DNA from: an uncultured Siphonobacter sp.
Lineage (GTDB): Bacteria; Bacteroidota; Bacteroidia; Cytophagales; Spirosomataceae
NCBI GenBank assembly: GCA_913775095.1
Contig: CAJYIW010000004.1
Location: 270,658-334,657 of the forward strand
Length of the DNA stretch: 64,000 bases
Direction: 5' to 3'
This document shows positions 60,121 to 64,000 of this stretch, piece after piece; the first letter of the stretch is position 1; each line of letters opens with the position of its first letter. Both the position numbers and the translations under genes were made by a program. The notes beneath the pieces are model-generated. The model did not search any database, was not told where the DNA came from, and saw only the letters and a list, made by a program, of their open reading frames with translations.

Positions 60121-62517
60121 ATGAAAGCTCTGGTTCTGTTTCTCGCCTTTTGGCCTTTTACCAGCTGGTCGCAGGATTCAACGTTCATCATCCAGGGAAA
60201 AGTGCTGGATGTTCAGCAACAACCCATTCCGGGGGCCTCCGTCCGCCTTTTCAAAGATTCCCTGTTTCTGAAAGGAACGGCGGCTTCCGCCGATGGCTCT
60301 TTTCTGCTGGCGGCCTTACCCAGAGGCAGGTATCGGTTGAAGGTTACCGCCATTTCCTACGAAAGTACCCAGCAAAGCTTCGTTTTGTCTAACGTAACGC
60401 ATTCGTTTCTAATCACATTAAAGCCCGCCCGGTCCACGGACTTAAAAGAAGTGACTGTGGCGGGGAAACGCCCGCTGATGGAGCACGAGCTGGACAAAAC
60501 GATCATTAACGTTGATGCCATGATCGGTGGTGCGAGTAGTCACTCGCTGGATATTCTGGAGAAAACGCCTGGCGTTTCCGTCGATCAGGACGGCACCATC
60601 CGGCTCAATGGCATGAATACGGTAACCGTCTACATCGATGGAAGACCGACCTATCTCTCCGGCCGGGATTTACTTGATTACCTCAAATCCTTACCCGGAG
60701 GCACACTGGATCGGCTGGAACTCATGACTAATCCTTCGACGCGGTACGATGCCGCCGGGGGAGCCATCATTAACATCAAACTGAAAAGAAATCGCTTGCA
60801 GGGAATGAACGGAAACGCGGCTCTCGGGTATAATCAGGGATGGACTACCCGAATGAATCACAGCCTCTCTCTGAACTACAACCGGGAAAAAGTAAGTCTG
60901 ACGAGTACGTTATCGTATTCCAAAGATGCCAATCAATTCCGCGAATTTTCGGATCGTAACCTCCAGGACGCCTCAGGTAACTTATTACAGAACGTTCAAG
61001 TAAGGAATCGAACCTGGTTAAAGGGCCATTCGCTGATGGCTCGTTTGGGGCTGGATTATAATCTTTCGGCGAAAACGACTCTGGGCGTATTGGTGAACTA
61101 CACCCGCAATCCGAAACAAGAAGGATTGAACTATACCAGTAGCCGATTCAGCAATCAACTGGATTCCACGAATAAAGGCTTTGTGGTGGGAAATTCTGAC
61201 CGATCCAACTTCGGAGCCAATGTGCATGCCCTGCACCAGTTTAACTCCAAAGGCCATGAAATTTCAGCGGATGCGAATTACGTGGCCTATCGGACGGATG
61301 CCTTTCAATGGATTGAAAACCAGTCTTCAGAGGGTAGAATACTGGATGATTTTCAGTATCAGTTACCCGCCGAATTATCCATTTACTCAGCCAAAGCGGA
61401 TTATACGTACCCATTCAGGAAAGGTTTATTGGAAGCCGGGCTTAAATGGAGTAGCATCCGAAATGACAATGACTATCGGTATTTGCAGCTATTGGATGGA
61501 CAGGCCGTCGTGGAGGATCAGAAGTCCAATCACTTTATTTATGACGAACGAATTTCGGCGGCTTACCTGAACGCCCGTAAAGCTCGGGGTCGCTGGCAAA
61601 TCCAGGGTGGGTTACGACTGGAACAAACCCTGATGAGCGGGCATCAGCTGGCGAATCGTCAGTGGGAGGAAAGCCGCTTCTCCAGGAAATACCTCAGCCT
61701 GTTTCCCAATGCGTACCTGAGTTATAAACTGGACAGTGCGGGAGCCAATACTCTGGTTCTGAGCCTGAGCCGTCGGATTAACCGACCGGGCTACGGGCAG
61801 TTGAATCCCTTTCTGTTTTACCGGGATAACTACTCGTACTCGACCGGAAATCCGAATCTGAAACCTGCCTTTATCCAGCAGATTGAACTGAAATACCAGC
61901 ACAGGCAAAACTGGGGAGTAAGCTATCAGTACAGCCGGTTTCGGGATATTTTCTTTGAATCCACCGAAGTTCAGGGCGATATTTTTATCTCACGTTCGGC
62001 CAATGTAGCGGTGGGAAAACTGATGTCACTTAATCCCTACGTAAATCTGAATCCGGCCGCCTGGTGGAGGATGAATCTTTCCGGATCGTTAGTCCGGCTT
62101 TCCATCAGCCGGACGATCCTATACGGTGAACGAATTGATTCGCAGCTGTTGACGGGTCGGCTCAACCTGCAAAACCAGCTGAAATTATCGAAAAACTGGA
62201 GTGCGGAAGCCGGGTTTTCCTACACGGGTCCCAGCATCAACGGACAGATTCGCGTGGAATCGCGTTATCGAATTAATGCGGGAGTTCAGAAAAAAATCTG
62301 GAAAGACAAAGCCAGCCTCCGGTTCACGGCCGAAGACCTCTTTCGCACCTGGATTCAGCGGGAGTACACCCGAAGTCTGCGGCAGGCCAGCCAGTACCGC
62401 GAAACGCTTATGGATACCCGCCGGGTAGCTTTGGCTTTTACCTATCGCTTCGGGAAGGAAAATAAGAAGCGTTCGCACGCCGATACGCCCGAAGAAGAAA
62501 AAGGACGGATGAACTAG
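60121..62517 (+). CDS. Outer-membrane beta-barrel receptor with carboxypeptidase-regulatory-like domain
   Basis: 798 residues. It has a signal peptide (to about residue 17), a CarboxypepD_reg-like domain (about 22-105, with QQPIPGASVRLFKDSLFLKG), a plug-like domain (about 115-215, with LNGMNTVTVYIDGRPTYLSG and NPSTRYDAAGGAIINIKLKR), and an OMP_b-brl_3-type barrel. The charged tail (KKRSHADTPEEEKGRMN) is unusual after the last strand (ALAFTYRFGK). The LytS/LytTR pair 229 bases away on the other strand may control it. Ligand unknown. Confidence 0.9.
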   Translation: MKALVLFLAFWPFTSWSQDSTFIIQGKVLDVQQQPIPGASVRLFKDSLFLKGTAASADGSFLLAALPRGRYRLKVTAISYESTQQSFVLSNVTHSFLITLKPARSTDLKEVTVAGKRPLMEHELDKTIINVDAMIGGASSHSLDILEKTPGVSVDQDGTIRLNGMNTVTVYIDGRPTYLSGRDLLDYLKSLPGGTLDRLELMTNPSTRYDAAGGAIINIKLKRNRLQGMNGNAALGYNQGWTTRMNHSLSLNYNREKVSLTSTLSYSKDANQFREFSDRNLQDASGNLLQNVQVRNRTWLKGHSLMARLGLDYNLSAKTTLGVLVNYTRNPKQEGLNYTSSRFSNQLDSTNKGFVVGNSDRSNFGANVHALHQFNSKGHEISADANYVAYRTDAFQWIENQSSEGRILDDFQYQLPAELSIYSAKADYTYPFRKGLLEAGLKWSSIRNDNDYRYLQLLDGQAVVEDQKSNHFIYDERISAAYLNARKARGRWQIQGGLRLEQTLMSGHQLANRQWEESRFSRKYLSLFPNAYLSYKLDSAGANTLVLSLSRRINRPGYGQLNPFLFYRDNYSYSTGNPNLKPAFIQQIELKYQHRQNWGVSYQYSRFRDIFFESTEVQGDIFISRSANVAVGKLMSLNPYVNLNPAAWWRMNLSGSLVRLSISRTILYGERIDSQLLTGRLNLQNQLKLSKNWSAEAGFSYTGPSINGQIRVESRYRINAGVQKKIWKDKASLRFTAEDLFRTWIQREYTRSLRQASQYRETLMDTRRVALAFTYRFGKENKKRSHADTPEEEKGRMN

Positions 62518-62559
62518 GATGATTTTTCGCATTTTTAACGAAATGATCAACACCTGGAG

Positions 62560-62589
62560 TTCATTACAAAACCGGATGAAGTATATTTG
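62560..62589 (+). promoter_or_regulatory. Promoter of the small membrane protein gene
   Basis: TATATTTG (62582-62589) fits the TAnnTTTG element. TTC at 62560-62562 is a near match to the -33 element, 19 bases upstream. It places the start at 62623 and excludes the longer frame from 62587. Confidence 0.6.
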
Positions 62590-62622
62590 CAGCATTGTTT
62601 ACTAACCATTAATCAACGCAGC

Positions 62623-62919
62623 ATGAATTGGAAAGATCGGCTGAAAGAAAAATGGGAGCTTGACTCCATGACGCAGCTTTGGGCTATTCTGGCCGTCTTT
62701 ACCCTTGCCGGGAGTTCCGTCGTATGGTGCCGTAAGGGTATCTTCTGGTTGCTGAATTATACCGATGATACACCTTTCTGGCTGAAAACGGTTACTTACA
62801 TTGTTTTCATTTTCCCTACCTACCAATTGTTGTTATTGTTCTACGGTTTTATTCTCGGACAGTTTGATTTCTTCTGGAAAAAGGAGAAAAAACTTTTCGC
62901 CCGGGTCTTCAATCGCTAG
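62623..62919 (+). CDS. Small DUF6787-like membrane protein
   Basis: 98 residues beginning MNWKDRLKEKWELDSMTQLW. Two hydrophobic helices follow (WAILAVFTLAGSSVVWC and VTYIVFIFPTYQLLLLFYGF), then an aromatic segment (FDFFWKKEKKLFARVFNR). This KEKW-N-terminus plus two-helix layout is a conserved Bacteroidota family of unknown function. It has its own promoter and terminator. Confidence 0.8.
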   Translation: MNWKDRLKEKWELDSMTQLWAILAVFTLAGSSVVWCRKGIFWLLNYTDDTPFWLKTVTYIVFIFPTYQLLLLFYGFILGQFDFFWKKEKKLFARVFNR

Positions 62920-62936
62920 GGATTCTCTGGTATATG

Positions 62937-62975
62937 AAACGGGAGCTGCTTCGCGAAGAAGCAGCTCCCGTTTTT
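62937..62975 (+). terminator. Terminator
   Basis: AAACGGGAGCTGCTTC and GAAGCAGCTCCCGTTTT around GCGA form a long stem with a T tract. Confidence 0.92.
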
Positions 62976-63015
62976 TGTAGGTAAAGCGTTCCAGGATGTA
63001 CACTTTTATTCTTAC

Positions 63016-63039
63016 TTTGTAGGATTATAATCCTACAAA
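63016..63039. promoter_or_regulatory. Perfect 24-bp palindromic operator
   Basis: TTTGTAGGATTATAATCCTACAAA is exactly self-complementary and ends three bases before the GTG start codon of the binding-protein gene. It overlaps a TTACTTTGT sequence that may be the -7 element. A dimeric regulator bound here would shut off both transcription and translation. Confidence 0.8.
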
Positions 63040-63042
63040 CGT

Positions 63043-64000
63043 GTGCGGCTCTTTTCTCTAGTTATTCTTTTCTTAAGTCTCATCGCCGTTGCGGGATGCT
63101 CTCCGGCGGAGAAAAAAAATCGGTATACCATTGGTTTTGCTCAGTGCACGAACGGCGATGACTGGCGTAAGGCCATGCTGGAAGGCATGGAAAAAGAGCT
63201 TAGCTTTCACCCGGACGTAAAACTGGTCATGAAAGACGCCCGCGATAACAGTCAGCTCCAGATTCAGCAAATCCGGGAGCTGGTGGCTTCAGGTATCGAT
63301 CTGCTCATTATTTCGCCAAACGAAGCTCAGCCCATTACGCCCGTCGTGGAGGAGGTATTCAATCAGGGAATCCCCGTCATTATCGTGGACCGGCGAACCA
63401 GCTCCAAACTGTACACCGCTTATGTGGGGGGCGATAACCTTCAGATTGGTCAGACGGCGGGGCAGTACGTTGGCGAGTTGCTGCAAAAAAGGGGTAAGGT
63501 TCTGGAAATTACCGGAACGCCCAGTGCTTCAGCGGCCAGTGAACGCCAGCAGGCTTTTGCAGCAGCCCTTCAAAAATACCCTCAGATTCAGGTGTTGCCC
63601 GGATTAAATGGCGACTGGGAACGACCCTACGTCATGAAACGCCTGCCCGAGGTGTTGAAAAAAAACGCGGACGTGAACCTGATTTTCGCCCAGAATGACC
63701 GCATGGCTCTGGGAGCCTATCAGGTGTGTAAGGCCCTGGGACTGGAGCATCAGATTAAAATTGTGGGGGTAGATGGGCTTTCAGGGCCCAAAGGGGGCCT
63801 TCAGTTTGTGGAGGATGGTATTTTTAAAGCTACCCTTCTCTACCCAACCGGGGGAGAAGAGGCCATTCGGACAGCTCTGAAAATTCTGAATCAGGAGCCC
63901 TATTCCAAAGAAAATATTCTGGGAACACTGGTCATTGATTCGTCCAACGTTCACATTCTTAAACAGCAAACGGAAAAAATCGTTGATCAGCGACAGGATA
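63043..64000 (+). CDS. Periplasmic sugar-binding lipoprotein (Peripla_BP_4), possibly the sensor half of a hybrid regulator; 3' end outside window
   Basis: 319 codons are present with no stop. GTG at 63043 opens a lipoprotein signal peptide (MRLFSLVILFLSLIAVAGC; predicted lipidated C19). A type-1 periplasmic binding domain follows: YTIGFAQCTNGDDWRKAMLE, ASGIDLLIISPNEAQPITPV, PVIIVDRRTSSKLYTAYVGG and IFAQNDRMALGAYQVCK. This is the RbsB/LacI-like fold for ribose- or galactose-type sugars. In Bacteroidota such domains often form the sensor half of hybrid two-component proteins, so a membrane and kinase part may continue beyond the window. The lipobox argues slightly for a stand-alone binding protein. 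No ATG alternative fits the signal peptide. Confidence 0.88.
   Translation, partial: MRLFSLVILFLSLIAVAGCSPAEKKNRYTIGFAQCTNGDDWRKAMLEGMEKELSFHPDVKLVMKDARDNSQLQIQQIRELVASGIDLLIISPNEAQPITPVVEEVFNQGIPVIIVDRRTSSKLYTAYVGGDNLQIGQTAGQYVGELLQKRGKVLEITGTPSASAASERQQAFAAALQKYPQIQVLPGLNGDWERPYVMKRLPEVLKKNADVNLIFAQNDRMALGAYQVCKALGLEHQIKIVGVDGLSGPKGGLQFVEDGIFKATLLYPTGGEEAIRTALKILNQEPYSKENILGTLVIDSSNVHILKQQTEKIVDQRQD

Overview
The window looks like chromosomal DNA of a cultivable Bacteroidota bacterium of the Cytophagales (Spirosoma/Siphonobacter-like). Support for this comes from paired SusC/SusD outer-membrane proteins, FecR/ECF-sigma pairs, LytTR two-component pairs with TonB-type beta-barrels, lipoproteins with Bacteroidota-style lipoboxes, a curli (Csg) locus, and several promoters fitting the Bacteroidota TTTG-N19-21-TAnnTTTG pattern. 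I see no rRNA, tRNA, CRISPR array or intact insertion sequence. The species assignment is an inference from gene content only.

Layout. 1-7.4 kb (minus strand): the 5' part of a SusC-type receptor with an STN signalling domain, its FecR anti-sigma factor and ECF sigma factor, then an acyl-CoA desaturase and a LytT/LytS-type pair. 7.4-10.2 kb: an AT-rich, gene-poor accessory stretch with a small lipoprotein, a gene broken by stop codons, a perfect 17-bp-arm palindrome and a small membrane protein. 10.2-11.4 kb: a TetR regulator and OsmC-family peroxidase with matching 24-bp operators before and after the regulator. 11.4-17.2 kb: a 15-residue-repeat secreted protein, a TonB-dependent receptor, an ABM-fold membrane protein, a lipoprotein and a stand-alone receiver protein. 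17.5-25.7 kb: pectinesterase, AraC regulator, aldo/keto reductase and a SusC/SusD pair.

26.5-33.2 kb is an amyloid (curli) operon: three curlin-repeat proteins, CsgE, CsgF, a CsgG with an extra C-terminal beta-barrel, and a lipoprotein with a TolB-like propeller. A hairpin terminator separates the major fibre subunit from the secretion genes. 33.4-38.7 kb holds a structured intergenic element, a CE1-type esterase, a GH78 alpha-L-rhamnosidase and a PQQ-type sugar dehydrogenase. Together with the pectinesterase these point to use of plant pectin/rhamnogalacturonan. 38.7-41.6 kb carries two receiver proteins and a PAS histidine kinase.

41.7-49.0 kb (minus strand) is the most unusual module: a GAF-domain protein, then a 1222-residue metallophosphoesterase/kinase-like/Omp85 fusion, then an HD-domain protein fused to a Pycsar-effector-type (PycTM) membrane domain. 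The three genes are 20-35 bp apart and no nucleotide cyclase gene is nearby. I regard this as the best candidate for an undescribed envelope-associated signalling or defence system.

49.2-64 kb: POT peptide transporter, small membrane protein, SRPBCC protein, Tat-exported serine hydrolase, DUF4833 protein, an orphan ECF sigma/FecR pair, MATE exporter, small proteins, a second LytTR/LytS pair facing an outer-membrane beta-barrel receptor, and the start of a periplasmic sugar-binding lipoprotein (GTG start) preceded by a perfect 24-bp palindrome.
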